Shown here: piece by piece, positions 36,726 through 46,479 of the stretch
How positions within the stretch are numbered: the stretch's first letter is position 1
How the letters are laid out: each line of letters begins with the position of its first letter
Assembly (NCBI RefSeq): GCF_039530225.1
Contig: NZ_BAAAOH010000001.1
Location: 3,224,001-3,288,000 of the forward strand
Source: Microbacterium pumilum
Lineage (GTDB): Bacteria > Actinomycetota > Actinomycetes > Actinomycetales > Microbacteriaceae
Direction of reading: 5' to 3'
Length of the DNA: 64,000 nt
Notes under the pieces: model-generated
Databases searched by the model: none
What the model was told of the DNA's origin: nothing
Seen by the model: only the letters and a program-made list of their open reading frames with translations
Program-made: the position numbers and the translations under genes

Positions 36726-39200
36726 ATGCCGGGGGAAGGTCAGGTCGTGCGTGTGGGCGGCCGACGCCTGCGGCTGACGAACCTCGACAAGGTGCTGTAT
36801 CCCGAGACGGGGACCACCAAGGGCGAGGTGATCGACTATTACACGCGCATCGCCGACGTCCTCATACCGCACGTCGTGGGACGCCCGGTCACCCGGCTCC
36901 GCTGGCCGGAGGGCGTCGATCATCCGTCGTTCTTCGCGAAGGACCTCGAGCGCGGTGCTCCCGACTGGGTGAAACGGATGCCGATCCCCCACTCGACCGG
37001 AGCGAAGGACTATCCGCTGGTGGGCGATGTGCCGACACTCGTGTATCTCGCCCAAGTCGCGAGCCTCGAGCTGCACGTGCCGCAATGGCGATTCGACCGC
37101 GACGGCGATCGCGGCAAGCCCGACCGGATCGTCCTCGATCTCGACCCCGGTCCCGGCACCGGCCTCGCCGAATGCGCCGAGGTCGCACGATGGTCGCGCG
37201 AGATCCTGCAGGGCATGGGTCTCGAGCCACTGCCGCTCACGAGCGGCAGCAAGGGCATCCATCTGTACGCCGCGCTCCCGGCAACCCAGACCAGCGAGGA
37301 GATCACCGCCGTCGCCCGCGAACTCGCCCGCTCCATCGAGGCCGACCATCCAGACCTCGTCGTGTCGGCCATGGCGAAGGCGTCGCGGCCCGGCAAGGTC
37401 TTCATCGACTGGAGCCAGAACAACGGCGCGAAGACCACGATCGCGCCGTACTCGCTGCGCGGACGCGATCACCCGAATGTGGCGGCACCCCGCACGTGGG
37501 GCGAGCTCGACGACCACGACCTGCGCCACCTGATGTTCGACGAGGTGCTCGAACGTGTCGAGGCGATCGGCGACCCGCTCGCCGCGCTCGGCTTCCACGC
37601 CGGCGGACGCGAAGCCGAGGACGGACCGCTCGCCGTCTACATCTCCAAGCGCAGCGCCGGGCGCACGCCCGAGCCTGTGCCGTCGAATGCGCTGGGTGCC
37701 GCATCCGCCGTGGATGAACTGCCCCGGTTCGTCATCCAGGAGCACCACGCCTCGCGGCTGCACTGGGACTTCCGGCTCGAGCGCGACGGCGTGCTGGTGA
37801 GCTGGGCGGTCCCGCGCGGCGTTCCTCACTCGTACAAGCGCAACAACCTCGCGGTGATGACCGAGGATCACCCGATGGACTACGCCACTTTCGAGGGCAC
37901 GATTCCCGCAGCCGAATACGGCGGTGGCACCGTGACGATCTGGGACGACGGCCGCTATGAGCTCGAGAAGTGGCGGGACGACGAGATCATCGCGACCCTC
38001 GAGGGCCGGCCCGGCGGGCCACTGGGCCGCGTTCGGCTGGCGCTGATCCGCACGGACGGCTCGGGCGAGAAGTCCACCTGGCTGCTGCATCGCATGAAGA
38101 CGGATGCCGCGGGCCGCCCGCAGCCGGATGGCATCGTCGTCGAGGCGAGTGACAGTGCTTCGGCAGGCTCAGCAGACCAAACGAGCCCCCCGGCGGCGCC
38201 GGCGACGCCGACCGTCCCGGCACCGATCCATCCGGCGGACGTCTCGCCGATGATCGCCACCTCGAGCACACCCGGCATCGCGCGCGACGCTGCACGCCGC
38301 TGGGATCCCTGGGTCGAGGTGAAGTGGGACGGTATCCGCGCGATCGGAATCTGGGACGGCCGACGGCTGCAGCTGCGCGCGCGAAGCGGCAATGACGTGA
38401 CAGCGAAGTATCCGGAACTCACCCGCGTCGACGTCGGACTCGGACCCGAGCCCTGTGTCATCGACGGCGAGATCGTCGCCCTCGACGCGAAGGGGCGCCC
38501 GAGCTTCACCCGCCTGCAGAGCCGTATGAACCTCGCCAAGCCCCGCGAGATCGCCCTGGAGACGCCGCGGACTCCGGTGCATCTGTTCCTCTTCGATGTG
38601 CTCTCGTTCGCCGGCGCGGATGTCGCCCGCCTTCCACTCCGGGAGCGGCGCGAGATCCTCGAGGGCATCGCAGCTGAGGCCGTCCCAGCTATCGTGCTCC
38701 CGCCCGTGTTCGACGACGTGGATGCCGCTCTCGCCGCGGCACGCACTTTCGGCCTGGAGGGTGTGGTCGTGAAGGATCCCGCATCGCCCTATCGCCGCGG
38801 GCTGCGCTCCGAGTCGTGGCTCAAGGTGAAGCTGACGCACACGCAGGAGGTCGTGATCGGAGCGATCCGGCCAGGTCGCGGCGGGCGCACCGGCTCGATC
38901 GGCTCGCTGCTGCTCGGCATCCCGGGACCAGACGGGCTGCAGTACGCCGGGCGGGTCGGATCGGGGTTCAGCGACTCGACCCTGGCAAGGCTCGATGCCG
39001 TGCTGACGCCGCTGCGGACGCACGAGAACCCGTTCGTCGGCATCCCCGCAGCAGACGCTTCCGATGCGCTCTGGGTGCGTCCCGAGCTCGTCGGCGAGGT
39101 GGAGTTCGCCGAGTTCACACCTGACGGCATCCTGCGACACTCGCGTTGGCGGGGCCTCCGGCCCGACAAGTCGCCCGACGAGGTCGTGCGCGAGCACTAG
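36726..39200 (+). CDS. ligD: ATP-dependent DNA ligase D (polymerase-phosphoesterase-ligase)
   Basis: 824 residues with the mycobacterial order: POL primase-polymerase (about 5-290; DLDPGPGTGLAEC carries catalytic Asp pair), PE 3'-phosphoesterase (about 330-470; QEHHASRLHWDFRLE), and LIG (about 515-824) with adenylated Lys533 in EVKWDG. End KSPDEVVREH. It fills, trims and seals double-strand breaks with Ku. TACCCT lies 6 nt before the ATG (leaderless). The PE-LIG linker is Ser/Ala/Pro-rich. The stop meets the next gene's stop with no gap. Confidence 0.96.
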   Translation: MPGEGQVVRVGGRRLRLTNLDKVLYPETGTTKGEVIDYYTRIADVLIPHVVGRPVTRLRWPEGVDHPSFFAKDLERGAPDWVKRMPIPHSTGAKDYPLVGDVPTLVYLAQVASLELHVPQWRFDRDGDRGKPDRIVLDLDPGPGTGLAECAEVARWSREILQGMGLEPLPLTSGSKGIHLYAALPATQTSEEITAVARELARSIEADHPDLVVSAMAKASRPGKVFIDWSQNNGAKTTIAPYSLRGRDHPNVAAPRTWGELDDHDLRHLMFDEVLERVEAIGDPLAALGFHAGGREAEDGPLAVYISKRSAGRTPEPVPSNALGAASAVDELPRFVIQEHHASRLHWDFRLERDGVLVSWAVPRGVPHSYKRNNLAVMTEDHPMDYATFEGTIPAAEYGGGTVTIWDDGRYELEKWRDDEIIATLEGRPGGPLGRVRLALIRTDGSGEKSTWLLHRMKTDAAGRPQPDGIVVEASDSASAGSADQTSPPAAPATPTVPAPIHPADVSPMIATSSTPGIARDAARRWDPWVEVKWDGIRAIGIWDGRRLQLRARSGNDVTAKYPELTRVDVGLGPEPCVIDGEIVALDAKGRPSFTRLQSRMNLAKPREIALETPRTPVHLFLFDVLSFAGADVARLPLRERREILEGIAAEAVPAIVLPPVFDDVDAALAAARTFGLEGVVVKDPASPYRRGLRSESWLKVKLTHTQEVVIGAIRPGRGGRTGSIGSLLLGIPGPDGLQYAGRVGSGFSDSTLARLDAVLTPLRTHENPFVGIPAADASDALWVRPELVGEVEFAEFTPDGILRHSRWRGLRPDKSPDEVVREH

Positions 39201-40112
39201 CTAGGCGTGCGCCTCGTTCTCGATGTGTCCCGCCGGCTCCAGCTGGAACGTCGAGTGCTCGACGTCGAAGTGCTCGGCCAGACATCCCTGCAGCTTGCCG
39301 AGGATCGCACCCGAACGGCCGTCGCTGAACGCCTCGCCGTCGACGACGACATGCGCGCTGAAGACCGGCGCACCTCGGGTGAGCTGCCACACGTGCACGT
39401 CGTGGACGTCGACGACGTCGGGCGTGGACAGGATGTGCTCGCGGATCTCGTCGACGTGCATGCCCTCCGGCGTCGACTCCGACAGCACCGACACCACTTC
39501 CCGCAGCAGCGCGATCGCCCGCGGAATGATCATCGCGGCGATGAAGAGCGACGCGATCGCATCGGCGGGCATCCATCCCGTCGTGACGATGACGATCGCC
39601 GCGACGATCACCACGCCCGAGCCGATGAAGTCGCCGAGCACTTCGAGATAGGCGCCACGCACATTGATGCTGCGGCGCTGCGCCGCGCTCAGCAGCCACA
39701 TCGCGACCGCATTGGCCACCAGACCGACGATCGCGACGACGAGCATCAGTCCCCCGGCGACCACCACCTCGCCGGGATCCAGCAGTCGGCGGACCCCCTC
39801 CACGGCGATCCACACCGACAGGATGATGAGGATCACCCCGTTCACGAGCGCCCCGAAGACCTCGGCTCGCTGATACCCGAACGTGCGCCGGTCATTGGCG
39901 GGTCGAGCCGCCACGATGCTCGCGATGAGGGCGATCACCAGCGCCGCGGCATCCGTGAACATGTGCGCCGCATCGGCGAGGAGAGCGAGGGATCCGGAGA
40001 GGAACGCTCCGACCACCTGCACGAGCATCACGACCGAGGTGATCGCGAGCGAGATCGCGAGTAGCCGGCGGTTGCTCGCGCCTCGGATTCCGGCGGGCGC
40101 ATGGTCGTGCAT
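39201..40112 (-). CDS. Cation diffusion facilitator family metal exporter
   Basis: 303 residues, six transmembrane helices. The metal site appears as HMFTDA in helix 2 and the helix 5 site in LGDFIGSG. C-terminal cytoplasmic domain includes VHDVHVWQLTRGAPVFSAHV. Zinc/cobalt/cadmium efflux is the usual role of CzcD-like members. TAGCCT ends 6 nt before the ATG, so it is likely leaderless. Confidence 0.9.
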   Translation of the reverse strand: MHDHAPAGIRGASNRRLLAISLAITSVVMLVQVVGAFLSGSLALLADAAHMFTDAAALVIALIASIVAARPANDRRTFGYQRAEVFGALVNGVILIILSVWIAVEGVRRLLDPGEVVVAGGLMLVVAIVGLVANAVAMWLLSAAQRRSINVRGAYLEVLGDFIGSGVVIVAAIVIVTTGWMPADAIASLFIAAMIIPRAIALLREVVSVLSESTPEGMHVDEIREHILSTPDVVDVHDVHVWQLTRGAPVFSAHVVVDGEAFSDGRSGAILGKLQGCLAEHFDVEHSTFQLEPAGHIENEAHA

Positions 40113-40194
40113 AGAGCCAGGCTAAGCCCGCGGAGGCCGGCATCCCGGCGATTCGGCTAGTCGGGAATGAGTGTGATTCTCGATAAGACGCGAG

Positions 40195-40902
40195 TCAGGC
40201 GGCGCTGGTGGCCGACGCGATGAGCAGTCCCACGCCCGTGGCGATCAGCCACAGCGACCACGCGATGTAGACGAAGGGGGTGATCGCTCCGGCCAGGCGC
40301 CAACCGCGGTCTTCGAACGAGCCGACGAACTCGAACGAGCACAGCACCAACAGCGCGCCGACGGCGACGCCCACAAGGCCGATCCACCCGCTCAACACCC
40401 CCGAGGTCATGATCGCGATGCTGCTGAGGATGGTCCACGCGCCGCTGAAGAGGTAGCCGAGGTGCTCGCCCACCGCGACTCCGAGGTAGCGGTGGAACGA
40501 CTGGAAGACGATGTCGACGGCTGCGCGACTGGCCGGCGTGGCATCCGGATCGGCATCGGCGCGAGCGAGGAACGGCACCAGGAACGGCCACCGGATGAGC
40601 CCGAGAAACTGAGTGAGGGCCGCCAGCACACCGAGAACGGTCGCCGTGGCGAGAAGCGCGGGCTCGGCGCCGACGAGACTCGCCGAGAGCAGGGCCGCCG
40701 TGGGAGCGAGCAGCACGGCGGTCATCGCGAACGCCCACCACAGGAGCACGAGCGACGAACCGCCCGCCCGGAATCGTGCCAGCACGTCGGCGGTCGGCTG
40801 ACGCAGGACGTCGGGGTACTGGAACCGTGCGGCGAGGGCCGCGAAGGCGACGTTGAAGGCGATCGGCAGAGCGATCAGCAGGATGCCGGTGAGGACCAGC
40901 AT
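40195..40902 (-). CDS. DUF4386-like membrane protein
   Basis: 235 residues with about six helices (near 2-25, 50-75, 80-105, 130-150, 160-185, 205-230). It resembles DUF4386 proteins, of unknown function. It follows the 202-aa membrane protein after 3 bp, so both belong to one transcript started near the TetR palindromes. Confidence 0.75.
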   Translation of the reverse strand: MLVLTGILLIALPIAFNVAFAALAARFQYPDVLRQPTADVLARFRAGGSSLVLLWWAFAMTAVLLAPTAALLSASLVGAEPALLATATVLGVLAALTQFLGLIRWPFLVPFLARADADPDATPASRAAVDIVFQSFHRYLGVAVGEHLGYLFSGAWTILSSIAIMTSGVLSGWIGLVGVAVGALLVLCSFEFVGSFEDRGWRLAGAITPFVYIAWSLWLIATGVGLLIASATSAA

Positions 40903-40905
40903 GGA

Positions 40906-41514
40906 TCAGCGATCCTTGCGCGTCGTCGCCGTCGTGGCTGCGATCACCGAGGCTGCAGCATCCATCGCCGGAGTCGTCTCGGACGGATCTCTCGGCACGC
41001 GCCGCAGTCGCGGAGCCAGGATGAGGCGGAGCACCACACCGGTGACGATCGTCGCGACGAGGGCACCGCTCGAACCGAACACGGCGTGACCGCGGTCGAG
41101 GTCGACGATCACCACCGAGGTGATCCCCCAGGCAGCGGCCCACGACACTCCGACGGTGGCGGTCCAGACCAGTCCGATGCGCCAGCCTCGGCGCAGGACG
41201 GGTGCCTGCGCCGCACCGACCGCGACGCCCGTGATCAGCCCGGTGACCATCCCGGCGACCGTCGTGACGGGTGGACCGACGACGAACATCGAGATCGCGC
41301 TCGACACGGCCACCGCGCCGAGAGTGCCGACTGCCCACCGCCAGTCGACGAGCCGGCCGAGCGCGAGCCACTGCGCGCCGCCGACGACGGCACCCACGAT
41401 CGCCCCTACGGCCAACGCGGTGAGCGGGCTGCGGCTCGGTCCCGCAACGAGCGTCGCGAGCAGTCCCGCGAGCGGGAAAGCGAGGAACGTGGGTATCCAG
41501 CGAAGGAAGAACAT
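40906..41514 (-). CDS. Membrane protein under TetR control
   Basis: 202 residues. Six hydrophobic segments with many small residues (FLAFPLAGLLATLVAG, ALAVGAIVGAVVGGAQWLALG, MVTGLITGVAVGAAQAPVL), then a polar tail. I do not recognise the family. AGGAG site before the ATG. Divergent from the TetR gene with two palindromes between; it and the next gene probably form the regulated operon. Confidence 0.75.
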   Translation of the reverse strand: MFFLRWIPTFLAFPLAGLLATLVAGPSRSPLTALAVGAIVGAVVGGAQWLALGRLVDWRWAVGTLGAVAVSSAISMFVVGPPVTTVAGMVTGLITGVAVGAAQAPVLRRGWRIGLVWTATVGVSWAAAWGITSVVIVDLDRGHAVFGSSGALVATIVTGVVLRLILAPRLRRVPRDPSETTPAMDAAASVIAATTATTRKDR

Positions 41515-41540
41515 CGGGCACTCCTGGGTTCGGCGAGGTT

Positions 41541-41579
41541 GCGTACTAAGTACGCTAGCCGATAGCGTACGGTGTACGC
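41541..41579. promoter_or_regulatory. Twin palindromic TetR operators
   Basis: GCGTACT-A-AGTACGC (41541..41555) and GCGTAC-GGT-GTACGC (41565..41579) lie 24 bp apart centre to centre, in the gap between the divergent TetR gene and the membrane-protein operon. The same 6-bp arm GCGTAC is used four times, which strongly indicates binding by TetR dimers. Confidence 0.8.
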
Positions 41580-41604
41580 AAGCATTCGTCCAAGGGAGCC
41601 ATCG

Positions 41605-42273
41605 ATGCCACGCCCCTCCGCCTCCGGGCCGCAGAGCAGACGTTCGCGCAATTCGCTGTCGCCCGAGGCCATCCTCGACGCCGCGGAGACCGTCGCCTCG
41701 ACGAGGCTCGACGGCCTGACGATCCGCGCGGTCGCAGAAGAGCTCGGGTCCTCGCCGATGAGCCTCTACCGTTACGTGGCGGGCAAGGAGGAGCTCGTCG
41801 AGACCCTCCTCGATCGCGTGCTCGGCCGCATGCCCGCGCTACCCGAGACGGAGGATCCGCTGGCCGATCTCCGTGCCTTCGCAACGGCACACCGCGATCT
41901 GCTGCTCGCGCATCCCTGGGCCGTTCCGGGGCTGATCGCCCACCCACTCCCCGGGCCGAACGCGCTGCCCATCGGGGAGCAGGCACTGCGACTGCTGCAC
42001 CGACTCGGCCTGGACGGAGACCGCGCCGTCGCAACCTTCAGCGGGATCATCGCGCTCAACTACGGCTGGGTCTCGTTCGCGATCGCGCGCACGGCCGCGG
42101 AAGCCGCACCGAGCCTGGAGCGCATCACGTCGGGCGCGAGCGCCGACTTTCCGTACACGGTCGCCGACGGCGCCGCGATGGCGCGCTTCGGCAGCGACGA
42201 CCACTACGTCACGGTGGTCGACGAGCTGACCGGCGCGCTGACGGGCGCGCTACAGAGCGGCCAGGAGCGGTGA
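41605..42273 (+). CDS. TetR/AcrR family transcriptional regulator
   Basis: 222 residues. N-terminal helix-turn-helix LTIRAVAEELGSSPMSLYRYVAGKEELVETLLDR (about 37-70) and a helical C-terminal domain of the TetR_C type. AGGGAG site before the ATG. Probably represses itself and the divergent membrane genes; the ligand is unknown. Its 3' end overlaps the convergent rdgB by 24 bp. Confidence 0.9.
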   Translation: MPRPSASGPQSRRSRNSLSPEAILDAAETVASTRLDGLTIRAVAEELGSSPMSLYRYVAGKEELVETLLDRVLGRMPALPETEDPLADLRAFATAHRDLLLAHPWAVPGLIAHPLPGPNALPIGEQALRLLHRLGLDGDRAVATFSGIIALNYGWVSFAIARTAAEAAPSLERITSGASADFPYTVADGAAMARFGSDDHYVTVVDELTGALTGALQSGQER

Positions 42274-42924
42274 GAGCTCGCTGAACGCCCGCGAGCGATG
42301 GGATGCCGCGTTCTTCTCGCTCGCGGACCATTCGGCGACGGTCCGCTCGGCAGCAGGGTCTTGGCCGTCCGGAATGAAGATCGGGTCGTACCCGAAGCCT
42401 CCCCCGCCGGCCGCCGCGAGCGCGAGCCGACCGGGCCAGACACCCTCGACGACGTGCTCGGACGAAGCGTCTCCGGGCACAACGAGCGCGATCGTCGAGA
42501 CGAACTGCGCCGTGCGCTGCGGGTCACCGATGTCTGCGAGCTGGTCGAGCAGCAGGTTCAGGTTGGCTGCGGCATCCTTCGCGTGTCCTGCCCAATAGGC
42601 CGAGAACACGCCGGGTGCGCCGCCGAGCACGTCCACGCAGATGCCCGAATCGTCGGCGAGCGCGGGAAGGCCGGTGTGGGATGCGGCGGCCCGCGCCTTG
42701 ATCAGCGCGTTCTCGGCGAACGTCACGCCGTCTTCCACCGGCTCAGGACCGTCGTACGAGATGACCAGCAGGTCGGGTCGCGAGGAGGCGACGATCGCCT
42801 GGAACTCCTGCACCTTGTGCGCATTGTGGGTGGCGAGCACGATCTGCCGAACGTTGGGTCCACGCGCGGCGTCGGCTTCGGCATCCGCCACGGCAGACGC
42901 CATCTCTTCGGGACGCGCCGTCAC
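42250..42924 (-). CDS. rdgB: RdgB/HAM1 non-canonical purine NTP pyrophosphatase
   Basis: 224 residues. Conserved [50 protein letters not shown] and the terminal SHRSRA. Removes ITP, dITP and XTP. The GTG start overlaps the rph stop as GTGA, so the pair is coupled; an internal ATG at 42903 is an alternative. Confidence 0.94.
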   Translation of the reverse strand: MTARPEEMASAVADAEADAARGPNVRQIVLATHNAHKVQEFQAIVASSRPDLLVISYDGPEPVEDGVTFAENALIKARAAASHTGLPALADDSGICVDVLGGAPGVFSAYWAGHAKDAAANLNLLLDQLADIGDPQRTAQFVSTIALVVPGDASSEHVVEGVWPGRLALAAAGGGGFGYDPIFIPDGQDPAAERTVAEWSASEKNAASHRSRAFSELSPLLAAL

Positions 42925-43676
42925 CGGGTGGCCGTCTCGCTGCCGGCGGCGAGCGCAGTGAGCTGGTGCTCCCGCAGCGACGCGCACCCGGCGACGCCGA
43001 GGTCGAGCAGCGCGTCCAGTTCGCGCTTGTCGAACGGCGCGCCCTCGGCCGTGCCCTGCACCTCCACGAACAGCCCGCGTCCGGTGACGACGACGTTCAT
43101 GTCGGTCTCGGCGCGCACGTCCTCGACGTACGCGAGGTCGAGCATGGGCTCGCCGTCGATGATGCCGACCGAGACGGCCGCGACCGAGTCGATGAGCGGC
43201 ACCGCCTTCTGGCCGATGAACTTCTTCGCGCGCCCCCACTCGATCGCATCTGCCAGAGCGACATAGGCGCCGGTGATCGCGGCCGTGCGGGTGCCGCCAT
43301 CCGCCTGAAGCACGTCGCAGTCGATCACGATGGTGTTCTCGCCGAGAGCCTTGGTATCGACCACAGCACGCAGGGCACGGCCGATGAGCCGCGAGATCTC
43401 GTGGGTGCGGCCGCCGATCTTGCCCTTGACGCTCTCACGGTCGTTGCGGTCGTTGGTCGCGCGCGGGAGCATCGCGTACTCGGCCGTCACCCAGCCCTTG
43501 CCCTTGCCCGACAGCCAGCGGGGCACGCCGTTCGTGAACGACGCCGTGCACAGCACCTTCGTGCCGCCGAACGAGATGAGCGCCGATCCCTCCGCGTGCG
43601 CATTCCAGCCGCGCTCGATCGTGATGGTGCGCAGCTCGTCGACGGCGCGGCCGTCCGCGCGGGTGATGTCGGTCAT
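42921..43676 (-). CDS. rph: Ribonuclease PH
   Basis: 251 residues. Phosphorolytic 3'-end trimming enzyme for tRNA. Landmarks are [44 protein letters not shown], and [19 protein letters not shown] with the phosphate-binding region. GGAGAG site 3 nt before the ATG. Followed by rdgB, the classic rph-rdgB pair, with murI further upstream. Confidence 0.96.
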   Translation of the reverse strand: MTDITRADGRAVDELRTITIERGWNAHAEGSALISFGGTKVLCTASFTNGVPRWLSGKGKGWVTAEYAMLPRATNDRNDRESVKGKIGGRTHEISRLIGRALRAVVDTKALGENTIVIDCDVLQADGGTRTAAITGAYVALADAIEWGRAKKFIGQKAVPLIDSVAAVSVGIIDGEPMLDLAYVEDVRAETDMNVVVTGRGLFVEVQGTAEGAPFDKRELDALLDLGVAGCASLREHQLTALAAGSETATR

Positions 43677-43696
43677 ATCTCTCCTCGGAGGTTCGG

Positions 43697-43751
43697 CATG
43701 TCCCACTTTCTCCCGCTATAGCGGGATGGAAGCGAGGGAAACTGGGACATG
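43697..43751. repeat. Palindromic element with GGGACATG arms
   Basis: Outer arms CATGTCCCA (43697) and TGGGACATG (43743) enclose a perfect CCCGCTATAGCGGG palindrome (43712..43725), and a further GGGACATGG copy lies at 43765. It fills the gap between rph and murI on the minus strand and can form a long hairpin. Confidence 0.7.
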
Positions 43752-43780
43752 AAGCAGGGCAATCGGGACATGGGATGCCG

Positions 43781-44608
43781 TCACCGCTGGAGGCGGGGAA
43801 GGTCGATGGCGCCGGTGTGGACGAGCTGCACCTCGCGCACCTCGCGGCCCATCAGGCGGTGCGCGAGGCTCAGGAATTCGTCGGCGGACGCGCCGGTGGC
43901 TTCGTAGACATGGGTGGGTCTGGCATCCGCGCCCGCCATGAGATCACGCGAGACCAGCTGCCGGTAGACGTCCTTCGCCGTCTCGGTGTCGCTCGAGACG
44001 AGGCTCACATCGGGCCCCATGACATAGCTGATCGCGCCCTCGAGGAACGGATAGTGGGTGCACCCGAGGACGAGCGTGTCGACATCCGCGTGCCGCAGCG
44101 GGGCGAGGTACTCCTCGGCGACCGCGAGCACTTCGGGCGAGTCCGTCACACCGGCCTCCACGAACTCGACGAACCGCGGGCACGCTCTCGCGAACACCGT
44201 GAGCCGCTCGTTGACCTCGAGCATGTCCTGGTACGCGCCGGAGCCGATCGTGCCGGCCGTGCCGATCACGCCGATGCGCCCGTTGCGGGTCGTGGACATC
44301 GCGGTGCGCACAGCGGGGCCGATGACTTCGACCACCGGGACGTCGTAGCGCTCCCGGGCGTCTCGCAGCATCGCCGCGGAGGCCGTGTTGCAGGCGATCA
44401 CGAGCATCTTCACGCCCTGGTCGACGAGCGTGTCGAGGATCTCGAGCGCGTAACGGCGCACGTCGGCGATGGGCTTCGGACCGTACGGCGAACGGGCAGT
44501 GTCGCCGATGTAGAGGATCGACTCGCGGGGCAGCTGCGCCGACACCGCGCGAGCCACGGTGAGCCCGCCGACCCCGGAGTCGAAGATCCCGATCGGCGCG
44601 TCATCCAC
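43781..44608 (-). CDS. murI: Glutamate racemase
   Basis: 275 residues. Supplies D-glutamate for peptidoglycan. The two catalytic cysteines are in ACNTASA and [10 protein letters not shown], and the N-terminal [17 protein letters not shown] carries the conserved Asp-Ser. Start is the GTG at 44608; TAGGCT lies 8 nt before it, so a near-leaderless transcript is possible. Upstream of rph and rdgB on the same strand. Confidence 0.95.
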   Translation of the reverse strand: MDDAPIGIFDSGVGGLTVARAVSAQLPRESILYIGDTARSPYGPKPIADVRRYALEILDTLVDQGVKMLVIACNTASAAMLRDARERYDVPVVEVIGPAVRTAMSTTRNGRIGVIGTAGTIGSGAYQDMLEVNERLTVFARACPRFVEFVEAGVTDSPEVLAVAEEYLAPLRHADVDTLVLGCTHYPFLEGAISYVMGPDVSLVSSDTETAKDVYRQLVSRDLMAGADARPTHVYEATGASADEFLSLAHRLMGREVREVQLVHTGAIDLPRLQR

Positions 44609-44641
44609 GATGAGCCAGCCTACCTGCCGTCCGAGCCTCAC

Positions 44642-44647
44642 TAGGCT
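44642..44647 (+). promoter_or_regulatory. -10 hexamer TAGGCT of pncB
   Basis: TAGGCT is followed by 6 nt and the ATG at 44654, identical in form to the hexamer before the SIMPL gene at 16175. Confidence 0.6.
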
Positions 44648-44653
44648 GTGCGC

Positions 44654-45976
44654 ATGAGCACCGCCCTGCACACAGACCGGTACGAGCTCACGATGCTCGA
44701 CGCGGCGCTGCGCGACGGCACGGCCGATCGCCACTGCGTCTTCGAGCTGTTCGGCAGGCGACTTCCGGGCGGCCGGCGCTTCGGCGTGGTGGCGGGAACC
44801 GGACGCCTGCTGAGCCTGATCCAGGACTTCCGCTTCGGTGACGATGAACTCCGCTTCCTGCGTGACGAACGGGTGGTGGATGCCGCGACGCTCGACTTTC
44901 TCGAGGGGTACCGGTTCGGCGGGTCGATCACCGGCTACCGCGAGGGTGAGCTCTACTTCCCCGGCTCGCCGATCCTGACCGTGGAGGGCTCGTTCGCCGA
45001 AGCCGTCATCCTCGAGACGCTCGCGCTCAGCGTGCTGAACCACGACTCCGCGATCGCGACGGCTGCCGCGCGCATGGCCATCGCAGCGGGCGAGCGTCCC
45101 CTCTCCGAGATGGGTTCGCGCCGCGCAGGCGAGCACTCCGCGGTCGCCGCAGCGCGCGCCGCATACATCGTCGGCTTCGCCGCCACCTCGAACCTCGAGG
45201 CGGGGCGGACCTGGAGCATCCCCACCATGGGGACCGCCGCCCACGCGTGGACCCTCTTGCACGACACCGAAGAAGCGGCGTTCCGCGCACAGATCGACGC
45301 CCTCGGCGTCGACACCACGCTCCTCATCGACACCTACGACATCCACGAGGGCGTCGCGACGGCGGTCCGGGTCGCCGGCACCTCCCTCGGCGGCGTGCGG
45401 ATCGACTCCGGCGACCTGCCGATCGTCGCCGGACAGGTTCGCGCTCAGCTCGACGAGCTCGGCGCGGCGAAGACGCGCATCACCGTGACGAGCGACCTCG
45501 ACGAATTCGCGATCGCATCGCTCGCGGCATCCCCGGTCGACTCGTACGGTGTCGGCACGTCCGTCGTGACCGGATCGGGGTATCCCACCGCGGGAATGGT
45601 CTACAAGCTCGTCGCGAGGCAGGATGCCGCGGGCAGCTGGGTGGGCGTCGAGAAGGCCTCCGTCGACAAGGCGTCCAAGGGCGGTCGCAAAGCCGCGTTC
45701 CGCACGCTCGATCAGGGCACCGCGACGAGCGAGCTGATCGTCGTCTCGGACGGATTCGAAGAGCTCGACACCGTCGCCACGCATCCGGATGCGCGAGCGC
45801 TGCACGTGCCGCTGGTCGTGGCGGGAGAGCCGGACGCAGCGTACCTCGGCCGCGAGGGTGTCACCGCCGCGCGCGCTCACCACTCCCGCGTGCTCGAGGA
45901 GCTTCCGGTGCGGGCGCTCGCGCTGAGTCGCTCCGACCCCGCGATCCCGACAGTGTTCGTCGAGCGCGACGGCTGA
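44654..45976 (+). CDS. pncB: Nicotinate phosphoribosyltransferase
   Basis: 440 residues. NAD salvage enzyme joining nicotinate and PRPP with ATP help. Features are [47 protein letters not shown] (the His of the phosphorylated region), [11 protein letters not shown] and [11 protein letters not shown]. Longer starts at 44648 are rejected because the -10 hexamer ends there. Divergent from murI. Confidence 0.95.
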   Translation: MSTALHTDRYELTMLDAALRDGTADRHCVFELFGRRLPGGRRFGVVAGTGRLLSLIQDFRFGDDELRFLRDERVVDAATLDFLEGYRFGGSITGYREGELYFPGSPILTVEGSFAEAVILETLALSVLNHDSAIATAAARMAIAAGERPLSEMGSRRAGEHSAVAAARAAYIVGFAATSNLEAGRTWSIPTMGTAAHAWTLLHDTEEAAFRAQIDALGVDTTLLIDTYDIHEGVATAVRVAGTSLGGVRIDSGDLPIVAGQVRAQLDELGAAKTRITVTSDLDEFAIASLAASPVDSYGVGTSVVTGSGYPTAGMVYKLVARQDAAGSWVGVEKASVDKASKGGRKAAFRTLDQGTATSELIVVSDGFEELDTVATHPDARALHVPLVVAGEPDAAYLGREGVTAARAHHSRVLEELPVRALALSRSDPAIPTVFVERDG

Positions 45977-46126
45977 CGGATTCGGCCCCGACGTCTGCCC
46001 GACGTGATCGCCGATGCGTGGATGTGGGGCGCTACGTATCGAGCACCCCGCAACGCTCCTCGGTGCCCACCACGCTATGGCGAGCAGCTTCTTCGTTTCA
46101 TCCGCGCCCGCACGACATCGCCGCCC

Positions 46127-46152
46127 ACGGTATGCGGCTGGCCGCATACCGT
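46127..46152. terminator. Perfect hairpin between pncB and the DUF3039 gene
   Basis: Twelve-bp arms (46127..46138 with 46141..46152) separated by 2 nt, covering the last base of the DUF3039 stop codon; likely stops transcription from both sides. Confidence 0.8.
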
Positions 46153-46418
46153 CAGCCGACGAGGGACTCGTAGATCTCTTTGCACGTCGGGCAGACGGGG
46201 AACTTCTCGGGGTCCCGCCCAGGCGTCCACTTCTTGCCGCACAACGCCCTGACAGGTTTGCCCGTGAGCGCGGACTCCAGGATCTTCTCCTTCTTCACGT
46301 AATGGGAGAAGCGCTCGTGATCCCCGGGTTCGAGGTTCTCTTCGCGGATGAGCTCTTCGAGCTCACGGTCGAGAGTGGCGATGCCGCCCTGGTCCGGACC
46401 TTCGAGGGGGGTGCTCAT
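46152..46418 (-). CDS. DUF3039 protein
   Basis: 88 residues. The conserved actinobacterial core [20 protein letters not shown] is followed by a CxxC-type zinc knuckle (ALCGKKW and [11 protein letters not shown]). Function unknown; wide conservation in Actinobacteria suggests a housekeeping role. It overlaps the hairpin at its 3' end. Confidence 0.9.
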   Translation of the reverse strand: MSTPLEGPDQGGIATLDRELEELIREENLEPGDHERFSHYVKKEKILESALTGKPVRALCGKKWTPGRDPEKFPVCPTCKEIYESLVG

Positions 46419-46479
46419 GGTGAGTCAGTTTAGCCCGCGGGCGACCATGGCGGGGCGGGTGCGTGACGTCGGACGACGC

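Noticed and set aside
34823..37717. 964-residue plus-strand frame
   Set aside because: It crosses the DedA, ku and ligD genes in the wrong frame or strand; composition is Arg/His/Pro-rich shadow.
43781..46147. 788-residue minus-strand frame
   Set aside because: Only the last 275 residues are murI; the rest is antisense to pncB and reads as Arg/Gly-rich shadow sequence.
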